DNA of 64,000 nucleotides from Drosophila persimilis. Taxonomy: Eukaryota > Arthropoda > Insecta > Diptera > Drosophilidae. Under the pieces are notes generated by a model. It saw only the letters and a list, made by a program, of their open reading frames with translations. It was not told the origin of the DNA and did not search any database. The position numbers and the translations under genes are program-made. The stretch spans positions 124,001 to 188,000 of the forward strand of contig NW_020825420.1 of the NCBI RefSeq assembly GCF_003286085.1, written 5' to 3'. Of the stretch, positions 10,728 through 20,157 are shown piece after piece (positions within the stretch are counted from its first letter, which is position 1; each line of letters opens with the position of its first letter).

Positions 10728-11910
10728 TTAATATTTGATGTTATCTTTATGTATAATTCTGTTTCTATTGTTGATTTTAATTTTATTCGGTCGATTTTCC
10801 TTAACTACCTGCTTTTTGTATCGGGATTGAAGTTTATTTCTTTCCCCGAATTTCTTTTCATAAACTACTTCTCCTATTTTATAATCTTTTTCTCTTCTAT
10901 CTTTGTTATGTAGCTTAAGCATTTTGGTCTGAGCTTCCTTAAGTAATATTGGATTATGTTTGTGTTCTATTTTGTTATACAATATGTCATATGGCATTTG
11001 ATTGGTCTTTGAATGTATCGTCAGGTTATATTTCAGTGCCGCCCTTATTATTATTTCTGAATAATCTGTTAGATTTAGTTCATCCTTGATGCACCGCGCT
11101 ATTTCTGTTAGTGTGGAATGTACCCTTTCTACCTGACCATTTGAGGTGCTGTGTCTGGGATCAGCATAATAAATAGTTAAGTTACTTCTTTGTATGAATG
11201 ATCTAAATTGTGCTGAAGTAAAGCTTGGTTCGTTGTCAGTCATTAATGATGTTGCTAACGGAAAGTGTTGCAAAATTTCCATTACCTTATTTTCAATGTT
11301 TAATTTACTTTGAATTTCCTTGACCACCAAGTATTTGGAATAAGCATCTATACAAGTTATGAATGTTAGGTTTTGGGCATAGTATATGTCTAAGTGTAAT
11401 TGTCTAATGTCTAATTGAATTTAATTTTTTGTGCAGGTTTGGCCAATAATACAGCTTAGTTATTTGTTTGTAATTTTCGTCTAGTCCTCTATGGGCTCTG
11501 CAATGTGTTTCTTCTATAATTATAGCTTTATCTTCTGAATTTACTACATCTTGGAGGAATTTTCTCGTGAAGAGAAATTTATTTATGAAGTTTTCCTTTA
11601 GCTTATTTTGGATAAGGTATAAATCTTCTAAAGTGCAGTGTATTCCTGTGGTTAAGTGAGGCTGAATAAATTCTTTTAAAATGATTAGCAGATTGTCAAC
11701 CGTATCAAATTCAATAATATGTCGGGTATTTTCATAAACTCTTACTAACTCATGAACTGTGAATCTCCCTTGCGCTAATAGTAGCTGCTGTTTAAATTGG
11801 TTTAGAGGCTTGCTAGTCTCTTGAATGACGTTTTCAAAACTACTCTCTGCTGAATGCTGAGTATTTATGTCTGATTCTGATTCTGTCTGGTCGACATCAC
11901 TATCTGTCAT
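10728..11910 (-). pseudogene. Integrase of errantivirus E, with a deletion in the zinc-binding region
   Basis: 11910-11404 carries the region before integrase and the first part of the zinc-binding domain (CRAHRGLDENYKQI, YYWPNL). The expected CxxC of the zinc finger is missing. A break at about 11330-11404 joins it to the catalytic core. That core has its first Asp near 11385, the second in TDNEPSF, the Glu in NGQVERVHST, and a basic C-terminus. The integrase cannot be made from one frame as it stands. Confidence 0.8.
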
Positions 11911-11945
11911 ATGATTTATTTTAATCCGAGATAACGCGTCCGCTA

Positions 11946-12340
11946 CTACGTTAGTTGAGCCTGGCTTATAAATGATTTTTGGTGTGAAACTTTCATTTCA
12001 ACATTTGGATTTTTTTGCGACATTGCAAAGGACAAAGGTTGGTGATCTGTATGTATTTCAATTCCACTCACTCCGTATAAATAATTTCGCAAATTTTTTA
12101 ATGCCCATACAATAGCTAATAATTCCTTTTTATTAGTAGCATATAATTGCTCAGTTTTACTTAAAGTTTTAGAAATAAACGTTATGGGATTCCCATCTTG
12201 CGACAAAACTGCACCTATTGCTACGTCCGATGCATCTGTGGTTAATGTGAATTTTTTATTGTAATCTGGTTGTACTAATTCAATATGTGCTATTAAACTG
12301 TCCTTTAAATTATGAAATGCTCCAATTGCTGGTTCATCCA
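11946..12340 (-). pseudogene. RNase H of errantivirus E
   Basis: The frame at 12206-11946 reads SQDGNPITFISKTLS, ATNKKELLAIVWAL and IHTDHQPL, the usual gypsy-type RNase H signature. Upstream bases to about 12340 encode the preceding TDASDVAIGA-type segment in a neighbouring frame. The domain degrades the RNA of the RNA/DNA hybrid. It ends early at 11946 and then passes into the integrase part out of frame. Confidence 0.75.
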
Positions 12341-12346
12341 GCTGTA

Positions 12347-13312
12347 TTAATGTTTTCCACTCAGATATTTTGTTAAAGGTTTGGCAATTGTGGCATAATT
12401 TCGGACAAATTTTCTGTAATACCCTGTTAGTCCTAAGAAGCTACGTAGCTCTCTGATATTTTTAGGAATTGGATAGTTTTGTATTGTGGAGATTTTGTCT
12501 GGATCTGTTTTAATGATATTTTGGGAAACAATGTATCCCAGAAATTTGGTTTCCAATTGAAAGAATTTAGACTTTTCTAGTGAAATTTTCATGTTAGCGT
12601 TTTGCAATATCTGTATTATATGAATTAGATCTTTATAATGCTGTTCTATAGTTTTTGAAAATATTATTATATCGTCCATATAAACGTGACAAGTTTTCCC
12701 AACTTGTTCTCTAAGTATATCGTCCATTGCCCTTTGGAAAATTCTGGGAGCGTTCGTCAATCCCATAGGCATTCTTAGAAATTCATATTTGCCGTTATTT
12801 ATGGAAAAAGATGTTTTTTCAATATCTGATTCCCTCATTAAAATCTGATAGAAACCTGACTCTGAATCAATGGCCGAGAAATATTTCGCTTTACCTAAAT
12901 TGGCAAGGATTACTGAAGGATCTTGCATAGGGTATCTATCCGGTATGGTGTTTTCATTAAGTTTCTTAAAGTGTATTACTAATCTATGCTTAGGAGTTCC
13001 GTCCTCATTTACTCCCTTCTTTGGTACTACTATTACCGGTGAATTATATGGGCTTTTACTAGGTCTGATTATACCTTCATCTAACATTTTACTTATTTCG
13101 TTATTAACGAAATCGTTAACCGAATAAGCGTATGGATACTGCTTGCCATATACCGGTCTATCGTGTTCAGTGTTAATCTCTCCTTTTATATCCGTTCTGA
13201 ACGGTAACTGTAAATTTATATTGGCATGGTCTTCTTCGATGATAGATACCATTTTCTCTCTGAGATTTTCTAAATTGTCCTCTTTGTAGGTTATTGTGTT
13301 ATACAATTTCAT
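12347..13312 (-). CDS. Reverse transcriptase of errantivirus E
   Basis: An uninterrupted frame of 321 residues contains VVPKKG, HRLVIHFKKLN, FSAIDSESGFYQI, RMPMGLTNAPRIFQRAMD, the catalytic YMDDIIIF and FLGLTGYYRKF. The FKKLN replaces the more usual DYRKLN, so the first motif has lost its Asp-Tyr. The frame starts within the ATGA that ends the protease frame, one base back. Confidence 0.82.
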   Translation of the reverse strand: MKLYNTITYKEDNLENLREKMVSIIEEDHANINLQLPFRTDIKGEINTEHDRPVYGKQYPYAYSVNDFVNNEISKMLDEGIIRPSKSPYNSPVIVVPKKGVNEDGTPKHRLVIHFKKLNENTIPDRYPMQDPSVILANLGKAKYFSAIDSESGFYQILMRESDIEKTSFSINNGKYEFLRMPMGLTNAPRIFQRAMDDILREQVGKTCHVYMDDIIIFSKTIEQHYKDLIHIIQILQNANMKISLEKSKFFQLETKFLGYIVSQNIIKTDPDKISTIQNYPIPKNIRELRSFLGLTGYYRKFVRNYATIAKPLTKYLSGKH

Positions 13313-14055
13313 TTTTTCAATTCAGAATTTGCATAATTTTGAATGTCGGATATTTCTACGACGGCGCGTTCAGGATTTTTGCATCCCAAACTTTTAAATT
13401 GTTCATTGTCGGATAATTCAACGACGGCGTGTTCAGGATTCTTTAATCCCAAACTATTCGAACTTTTAATGTCGGATAATTCAACGACGGCGTGCTCAGG
13501 ATATTTTAATCCCAAACTATTAAAACTTTGGATGTCGGATAATTCAACGACGGCGGGTTCAGGATATTTGAATCCCAAACTATTGACGGTTAATTCTTCG
13601 TCGGCGTGCTCAGGATTTTTTGATCCCAAGCTATATAAACTTCCTTCTACCTTTACTGAATCACTTTTCATTTCTTTTTCTTCTTCAAAATATTTTCTTA
13701 TTATATATTCCTTCAACGGAAGGATGGTTTTTCCTTCTATAAAGGTTAATTTGTTTAAAGAAAGGACCACGTCATATATTAGTTTCTCCTCATTATCTTT
13801 ATAACTTAAAGTCCCCTTTCCTGTATCAATAACAGCTCCGATTTTCTTTAATAGGTTAAATCCTATTAGTAAATCTGCCTCCATTCCATCTATTTCGTAA
13901 AACACTTGTTTTGTGTTGAAAATAGTTATATTATGGAAATATTTAATTATTGAAAACCCATTCACTGTAGCAACTTTCTTATAAATTGATAATTCTTTTT
14001 TATTGTCGTAAATTCCCTTCTTTATATAACAGGAAGTTGCTCCCGTATCTATCAA
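13309..14055 (-). CDS. Protease plus tandem-repeat linker of errantivirus E
   Basis: Pol begins here by frameshift after gag; no AUG is present at 14055 and the frame is open further upstream. The active site is IDTGATSCYI and the second motif is ADLLIGFNLL. The C-terminal half is an array of five diverged repeats of about 21 residues of the type NSLGLKYPEHAVVELSD. The frame ends in TGA at 13309-13311, overlapping the start of the RT frame by one base after an AAAAAA run. Confidence 0.78.
   Translation of the reverse strand: MIDTGATSCYIKKGIYDNKKELSIYKKVATVNGFSIIKYFHNITIFNTKQVFYEIDGMEADLLIGFNLLKKIGAVIDTGKGTLSYKDNEEKLIYDVVLSLNKLTFIEGKTILPLKEYIIRKYFEEEKEMKSDSVKVEGSLYSLGSKNPEHADEELTVNSLGFKYPEPAVVELSDIQSFNSLGLKYPEHAVVELSDIKSSNSLGLKNPEHAVVELSDNEQFKSLGCKNPERAVVEISDIQNYANSELKK
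13344..13640. repeat. 63-bp coding minisatellite in pol of E
   Basis: Four complete units and a partial one. Units start at about 13344, 13407, 13470 and 13533 (GTCGGATA..TC.ACGACGGC on the plus strand), each 63 bases, then a shorter unit from about 13596. The period keeps the reading frame. Confidence 0.9.
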
Positions 14056-14108
14056 AATTTTTAATTCTCTGTTTATTTTTTTGTCTACTCTTTTTAAGTA
14101 GGGCAGAC

Positions 14109-15338
14109 CTACTTCGGGGGCTGATCTAAAAAATGATCCTCCTCAATGTTATTTATTCGCATTGCTTTATTAGCCGGTTGTTCCGACGGTTCATTTGGTT
14201 TTCGTTTCTGCGCTTGATTATTCGGTACTACGTTTGCCCTAAATTGCTGAGCTTGGTTATAATTGTTATTATTTCTCCTATAATAACCGTTAGTATTCTC
14301 CCGATAATTTCTATTATTATTATTTCCTCTGAATTGATTGCTGTTCTGTCGGTTCCGGATTTGTATCGATTCGTCTACATCCATTGGTTCTGGGGCCTGA
14401 TTTTGTTGTCTATTACCCAAGAAATAGGGTTGTCCCCAAGACATGTTATTCCTCTGCAAATCCCTTTTTTGGTCGAATGGTGAACTGTTAGTCCTAGGTT
14501 GTCGTTGGTTGAATCTTAAGGTATTGAAATTATTATTCCCTGAATTTCTGGGACCGCTGAATTGGTAGGCAAATTGGGCCCGAATGTTATTAGATTGCAA
14601 TTCCTGTACCTTTGCCAAGGCATTCGGTAAATCTGGGGGATTCAATGAAAATAGGATTTCAGCAATGCCGCCGTTTAGGCCAGTGACAAAAATGCGTAAG
14701 GCATTGTCTCTAATTTTTTTATTTGATTCTTTGGTGATTGCACTGTCCTTTCCGTGAGTCATTATTGTCTTATTTATTAACAAGGTCATTTTCTTGTTAA
14801 CCTCGTTATAGAAATCTATAATTGAAAGGTTCCCTTGTCGGAGAACGCTTAACTCCTGTTCTATTATGTAAATTGGTCTCTTGTCACTGTAAACAAAGTC
14901 AAGTCGTGAAAGTATGGCATCAAAATTTAAAACTGTCCCGTGGTTGGTCAGTGCGTCATGTGCTGGTCCTGTTATTTTGTTTCTCAAAATTGTTAATGCA
15001 ATATAATATTGCTTACTTCCTTTCTTATATAACTTCACTGCAGTTTCTGCAGCTTCCCTCCATCCTACATATTGGTTTAATCCACCATTGAAAATTGGTA
15101 GGGATTCTATTACCTTTAATGTGGTGTCATCTTTTATTGTCTCGTCTATTGTTTCTGCCTGATAATCTGATACCTGATCGGATTTAGTTTCTATTTGTTG
15201 TTTTAAATTTACAATTTGCTCTTGTACTTGTGAAATTTGAAGTGCTATCAATTGTTTGACCAGATCCGCAGTGAGATCGGTCCTCGTTTGAGAGTTAATC
15301 ATTTTTAGTTTTTCAAAATCTAAAGTTAGTTGATCCAC
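14109..15338 (-). CDS. gag: Gag of errantivirus E
   Basis: One open frame of about 400 residues. The first in-frame AUG is at 15302 (MINSQTRTDL); the frame upstream begins with a GTG codon. The middle resembles a capsid region (FNGGLNQYVGWREAAETAV, ITGPAHDALT). The C-terminal third is Asn/Gln/Arg-rich (RGNNNNRNYRENTNGYY) and lacks zinc knuckles, as in the 17.6/297 group. It stops at 14109; pol follows in the -1 frame. Confidence 0.82.
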   Translation of the reverse strand: MDQLTLDFEKLKMINSQTRTDLTADLVKQLIALQISQVQEQIVNLKQQIETKSDQVSDYQAETIDETIKDDTTLKVIESLPIFNGGLNQYVGWREAAETAVKLYKKGSKQYYIALTILRNKITGPAHDALTNHGTVLNFDAILSRLDFVYSDKRPIYIIEQELSVLRQGNLSIIDFYNEVNKKMTLLINKTIMTHGKDSAITKESNKKIRDNALRIFVTGLNGGIAEILFSLNPPDLPNALAKVQELQSNNIRAQFAYQFSGPRNSGNNNFNTLRFNQRQPRTNSSPFDQKRDLQRNNMSWGQPYFLGNRQQNQAPEPMDVDESIQIRNRQNSNQFRGNNNNRNYRENTNGYYRRNNNNYNQAQQFRANVVPNNQAQKRKPNEPSEQPANKAMRINNIEEDHFLDQPPK

Positions 15339-15785
15339 CTTTAATTTTTATTATATGTTAGTTTTTATAATCTAATATAACCTAATTGAACTTATATATT
15401 TATTAATACAACTTTTGCTCACGAACTATCCGGTAGGGGTCGTCCTTCTTAGTTTGGCAGATCTTCGAACGGGTCTTCCTTCTTGATTTGGCTGACAGGT
15501 CTTTGAACGGGTCTTCCTTCTTAAATTTCTTTGTTTTACTGGGTCTTCTGGGGGTCTTCCTTCTTTGGTTTCGCTGATAGTTTCACTTTCTTTGTATTTT
15601 GGTTTGGTTGGTTTTGTTTAAAAACGTTGGGTTTTTTTTGGTTTTTTTGTATATATGAATTGTCTTGATTAGCTTTTGTATTTATTTGTATTTTGCATTG
15701 TATTTGTATTGTATTGTATATTGTATTTATTTTTGCACACCATAAGCTCCGGTTTGTTTCCTTTTTATCTCACTTTTTTTTTATC
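15339..15785. other. Untranslated T-rich stretch, probable leader remnant of E
   Basis: No ORF. Contains repeated GGGTCTTCCTTCTT blocks (about 15470-15560) and TGTATT/TTGTA-rich simple sequence (15650-15730). No LTR or tRNA-complementary site was recognised. The join between E and the next element lies somewhere in this stretch. Confidence 0.5.
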
Positions 15786-16580
15786 TTATATCACACAGTC
15801 ACTCCGCGTTTTTAAATTTGAAGGATTTATCACTGCTCTAAGTTGAAATCCCGAGCGAGATCGAGATGGTGGAGCCACTCCTAAAAGAGATCTCGGTCCA
15901 AGGGCAGAGGAATTGGCAGCAATGGCTGTAGCAGGAATTGGAGTAGGAATTGGAGCAGGAATTGGAGCAGGAATTGGCAAGACGTCGTCAGCAACCAGCA
16001 CACCCGCACTAGGAGCACTCACCGCGTCAGAAGTGACGTCCACAGAAACTGCAGGGATGGGATTGATGCTGTTGGGAAGTTGGGTGCTCGAAGGAAGCAC
16101 ATTGATCGGTGTAAAGAACTCCGGAGCCACCGGAGACAACAGCATGGCATGACTACATGGAAATGCTTCCGATGGATGAAGTTGGGAGGCAGGCGTACCA
16201 ATCGGATTAGGTTGCAAGAGATTGGTATCATTATGCGGAATTTTCCGTCTAGCCGATTCGCTCAAGAGTTTGAGCCCAAGAAACTGTGATTCAAGGGCAA
16301 GAAAATTCTCGTTGAGAGCCGCAAACTGTTTCCGGACATCCAGAAACCCAGTTCGAGTCTGTCTCATAAATGTGCGCATTTCGGCCTCAATCTCCCGACA
16401 AGCCAGACATGACCAACACAGGCCCATGCGTTTCGAGATCAGATCATTCAGCCGGCCAAAATTTCCACCACCAGCACATTTTATGTGGGCAAAATTGTCG
16501 CACAGCCAGCAGCTAAGAAATGAATCACCAATGATAACACCACCGAATTCACATTTCTTTGCACTACAAACGATTGCCAT
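15786..16580 (-). CDS. Orphan non-LTR retrotransposon ORF1 with PHD-type zinc finger
   Basis: From the AUG at 16580 the frame runs 264 residues. The first 60 residues hold a C4HC3-like arrangement: VCSAKKC, SCWLCDNFAHIKC, then CWSCLAC. A predicted coiled-coil-like stretch (RKQFAALNENFLALESQF) and a Ser/Pro-rich tail with IPAPIPAPIPTPIP repeats follow. PHD-like fingers occur in ORF1 proteins of some CR1-like LINEs, which is my best guess; no ORF2 follows, since the errantivirus leader lies downstream. A host gene fragment is the alternative. Confidence 0.5.
   Translation of the reverse strand: MAIVCSAKKCEFGGVIIGDSFLSCWLCDNFAHIKCAGGGNFGRLNDLISKRMGLCWSCLACREIEAEMRTFMRQTRTGFLDVRKQFAALNENFLALESQFLGLKLLSESARRKIPHNDTNLLQPNPIGTPASQLHPSEAFPCSHAMLLSPVAPEFFTPINVLPSSTQLPNSINPIPAVSVDVTSDAVSAPSAGVLVADDVLPIPAPIPAPIPTPIPATAIAANSSALGPRSLLGVAPPSRSRSGFQLRAVINPSNLKTRSDCVI
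15922..15978. repeat. 12-bp tandem repeat coding Ile-Pro-Ala-Pro units
   Basis: About four copies of GGAATTGGAGCA-type units on the plus strand, in frame with the minus-strand ORF1. Confidence 0.85.
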
Positions 16581-17100
16581 TATTGACAGCAGTAGAATCA
16601 CTGTGCACGAATAATAAAAGAACGGAGTGAGATCGCAGGTAAAGTAGGAGAGCAGACAGCAGAGCGAGCCAGACAATCAGCTGCAGCGGCAATAATTCAA
16701 AGCAGATGATCGAACGAAGTGCAGAAAAGAGCAGTAAACTCACCAAAGCAGAGACACAAAAGAAAAGTCCACAGAGAGGGAGAGTATAGGCAATCCAGAG
16801 AGAGTGAGAGCAACAATGCGAGCAGCCCGCTTATGCTCACGAGAGAGTGTGGGCGATGCAAACGCTGATGCGCGAGATCAGTGCACACCGAAGAAGCGAT
16901 AACGAAAAGCAGACTGGGCAAAAAACAATAACAAATTGCCTGCACGAGTCCGATGCGTTACGTTGCAATATTTAATTTATATTAAACACTTGTTTACAAA
17001 CAAAACACTGGTGGTTAACACAAAGTAGAATCAAATTAAGAAAAAAACACAACCGGCTTAAGCAAGAGCTAGAAGCGCTTTTTTAAAAGGAATTGGGGAA
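16581..17100. other. Non-coding stretch upstream of the PHD ORF1
   Basis: Contains GA-rich (AGAGAGAGTGAGAG) and A-rich sequence and no convincing ORF or RNA gene. It is probably the 5' untranslated region of the LINE and the junction with gypsy fragment F; the exact joint is not visible. Confidence 0.45.
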
Positions 17101-18236
17101 AATTCTATATCATGTAATTTGCAAATCTTATCAACAGTCAAAATTTGTGAATATTCCATAGAAATCTTATTCCACGTGGTAATGAATGAATGTATAAAGC
17201 ATGATGTGTTAATCGGCCGCGAGATTCTGAGTCAGGGTTTTAATGTTTCCACAGATGCCAACAAATTTGAGATATATAAGATCAAAACTGTCAACACGCT
17301 GTCGGACATTGCCAAAATGGATTTTGCTATGCTCATAAATAATGATCCAGAGTTGCATGACTCAGACAAGGCCAAACTAGTCAAATTATTGGAGCCATAC
17401 GCGCACAGATTCATAAAGGGTATCCCAAATAGTCGAGTAAAAACTGGTGAGCTAGAAATCCGTTTGATGGATGCAAATAAAACTGTAATGAGGCGTCCGT
17501 ATAGACTTAGCTCAGAAGAGAAAACGTTAGTGAGAGGCAAATACAGGAACTCATAGCGACTGACGTCATCCGCACGAGCTGTTCCCCATTCGCCAGTCCA
17601 ATGCTGCTAGTAAAGAAGAAAGACGGAAATGATCGACTGTGTTTAGATTATAGAGAATTGAACGCGAATACGATTGCGGAAAGTACACGCTGCCCTTGAT
17701 ATCTGACCAGATCAACAGACTGCGTGGCAGCAAATTCTTTTCAAGCTTGGATATGGCGAGTGGTTTCTATCAGGTACCCATACATTTGGACTCGATAGAA
17801 CGCACAGCATTTGTAACAACTGAGGGTCAGTACGAGTTTCTGTCCATGGCGTTTGGCCTGAAAAACGCATCATCTGTTTTTCAACGAGCAATAACACGAG
17901 CTTTGGGAGAACTGGCCTATTCGTATGGCATACTTTACATCGATGATGTTCTGGTTGTTGCCGGCACCTTGAAAAGGTGTTGAACGTACTAATTGAGGCC
18001 GGATTCTCATTTAATATAGCCAAGTGTACATTTCTGAAACCAAGCGTAGAATATCTGGGGTTCAAAGTTGAAGATGGCGAATTAAGGCCGAATCCGCGTA
18101 AGATAGCAGCGTTGGCTGCTCTGTCGCCACCACAATCTGTGACCCAACTGAGACAGTTTTAGGGTTGTCATCCTAATTTCGGCAATTTGTTCCCAGATTC
18201 TCCGAGGAAATGAAGCCATTATATTTTCTAACCTCT
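17101..18236 (+). pseudogene. Protease end and reverse transcriptase of gypsy element F
   Basis: 17119-17556 reads the late protease region and the RT entry (HDVLIGREIL, RRPYRLSSEEK). 17560-17700 continues in other frames (SPFASPMLLVKKKDG, DYRELN). 17696-17983 has KFFSSLDMASGFYQVPI, FLSMAFGLKNASSVFQRA and the catalytic YIDDVLV. A deletion near 17980 shifts the frame into 17977-18162 (FLGFKVEDGELRPNP). A further single-base loss near 18160 and a stop codon occur before the LINE joint at 18236. Confidence 0.83.
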
Positions 18237-18721
18237 AGGCCGTCAGCCATCGGGTGCTACAGGGGGACAAACGGATGACGGGTCGGCTCGCACAACTGTG
18301 AACTCGGAACTGAGGCGCAGCCGCTCCGGTTAGTAATACCCGGTGCGGTCTGCGTCTCACACCCCCCCCTAGGACACAGAGGGTTGCGAGCGAACCGTCA
18401 CCCGCCGTAACTGTGCACATCGGTGGAAGTGCGACTATACTCTCCCCGTGAGGGCGGCTGGAAACAGGTCCTAGCACGGTCATGTCTCTGCTAGGATGCT
18501 GGCGAATGGTAGTCGGGCGGAGAGAAGAAAACTCTCAGTGAAATTACCCCAATCCAAGGTGACACTGTTATATGCCGAGTGATGCATGGCCAGGGGGGTG
18601 CCCGGTCGCTAAAATGCGGACTCTGGATACCAGCCGACCTCCAGTTTAAATCAGGCTTCCCGGGGCAAGCGGGCTATGCCTCGGGTGACCATCCCCTTCC
18701 CGCCTACTCGTGGGAACTACT
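18237..18721. other. 5' untranslated region of LINE G
   Basis: GC-richer than the surrounding sequence and without a coding frame continuous with ORF1; contains a C run (CCCCCCC) at about 18362. It should carry the internal promoter of the LINE, but no specific element is recognised. Confidence 0.6.
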
Positions 18722-20157
18722 ATGTCAAATACTCAAAATATCAAAACCAACAAAACCGCAAAGGAGCTCGGTACTCCTCTTAAAGTACCGGAGGGACAAG
18801 CTAATCCCTCTGCACCAGCGCCTGGGAAACCGGGTCCCAAGAAGACGGGGAAGGAGACTGAGTCGGTCCACCGTCTTCAGGCAGCAGCCGCAGCGAGGGG
18901 GGGGGCCCGAAAAGCCAATCGGGTCCTTCCAAGTCGGATGGCTCCAAGGGCGAAGCGGATACCGGGGTGGCTGGTAAGCCACCGGCTGGTAAGCGCACCG
19001 GGACCGAAGAACCCATGGGAGCCCCGGCGGGCAGCGTCTCTGCACCACGGGGAGGAAAGCCGTCGTACCAGGACAGGAGACGAGCGGCTTTCATCCTCTC
19101 CAACGAAGACCCGAACTTCAGGGCGTCAGCCGAAGGAAAGGAGCAGAGGCTGTGGGCCTCCTCAATCCTTCCACTGTTCCAGCCAGCCAAAGCCGGAAAG
19201 GGCGCAGCCAAGGCCCCCAACAAGCGGCAACGCTCAGCGGAGGACCCCGCGAATCAGCCAGGCCAAGCCCAGCAAGCCAAGCGGGTGAAGAACCACCTCA
19301 CGAACCGGTCGTTCGCTGACGTGGCGAGGGGCAAGACCCTGATCGGTGTCCTGGACAGGGGCGCCGAGGACGGCAATGTCCCTCGCGATAAGTGGCACCT
19401 GGTGGAGAACGAGCTCCAGGACCGGTTCCTATTAGAACTGGAGGAGAACGGCGGACCACCGCCAAAGTGTGAGGACGCAGGGTGGCATCAAGTCAAGGTG
19501 AAAGCCATCGCCTGCCAAGACGCTCGCTCTGCGGCCCTCTACATGAAGGCGGTGGCGGCCCTCAAAGAGGTCTATCCAGGGGCGAAACTGGAGGCCGTGA
19601 AGTGGGAAGATGTCCCTAGCCGCCCGAGAGCCAGAGCGTGGGTCTCGGCTAAGCCTGCAGAGCCTGAGAAGATCCTCAGGTTACTGCAGGTCTGCAACCC
19701 CCACCTTCCTACAGCCGATTGGAAGGTGGCAAAGGTGGAGAATATCCAAGGGCAGAGGCGCCAGATTATCCTCGTCCTAAATGAGGAATCCATTGATCTC
19801 CTGGCAAAGTCGGACGGTGTAGTGGATTATGGCTACAAGAAGGTCACCATATCCACTTACAAGTCCGATCGCAAGGGCAGGCAAGCGGAGGTCGAGCCAG
19901 ACCCGGAGCTGCCGGAGATCCCGAAAGAGGGGGCCTCGTGCGAGGAAGACAACCCGGCGTCGGATGCGGCGTCCATGATGTCGGACGACATCTTGGACGA
20001 CTACGCGTTCGAAGAGAGCGACCTAGCCAGAGGTCTCAGCCACATCGTTGTCGGGGAGGAGCTGGAGTCCCCTGACAGCGATCTAGAAGCAACAATGGTG
20101 GAGGCGAGCCTCAGGAATGTCGTTGACGCTCCTGCAGATAAACCTTCACCATTGTAA
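18722..20157 (+). pseudogene. ORF1 of LINE G, nucleic-acid-binding protein, one frameshift
   Basis: The first AUG is at 18722 (MSNTQNIKTNK). The Lys/Pro/Ala-rich N-terminal frame runs to a G run at about 18897-18906. There it shifts into the frame that continues to 20157. The C-terminal half resembles the DUF4780 domain of LOA-clade ORF1 proteins (FADVARG, DRFLLELEENGGPPP, WHQVKVKAIACQD, ARAWVSA). The tail is acidic (SDDILDDYAFEESD). Such proteins coat the LINE RNA. It overlaps ORF2 by 41 bases in the +1 frame. Confidence 0.75.

Larger units (their letters stand above)
8736..15780 (-). mobile_element. Errantivirus-type (17.6/297-like) endogenous element E, 5' LTR not found
   Basis: Read on the minus strand the order is gag, protease, RT, RNase H, integrase, env, LTR, the layout of insect errantiviruses. 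The single LTR (8736-9267) has the AGTTA...TAATT termini of that group. Env and pol carry frameshifts and integrase a deletion. The right boundary lies in T-rich sequence between about 15.70 and 15.79 kb; no second LTR or primer site could be found, so the copy is 5' truncated or rearranged. I annotate parts and breaks only. Confidence 0.87.
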
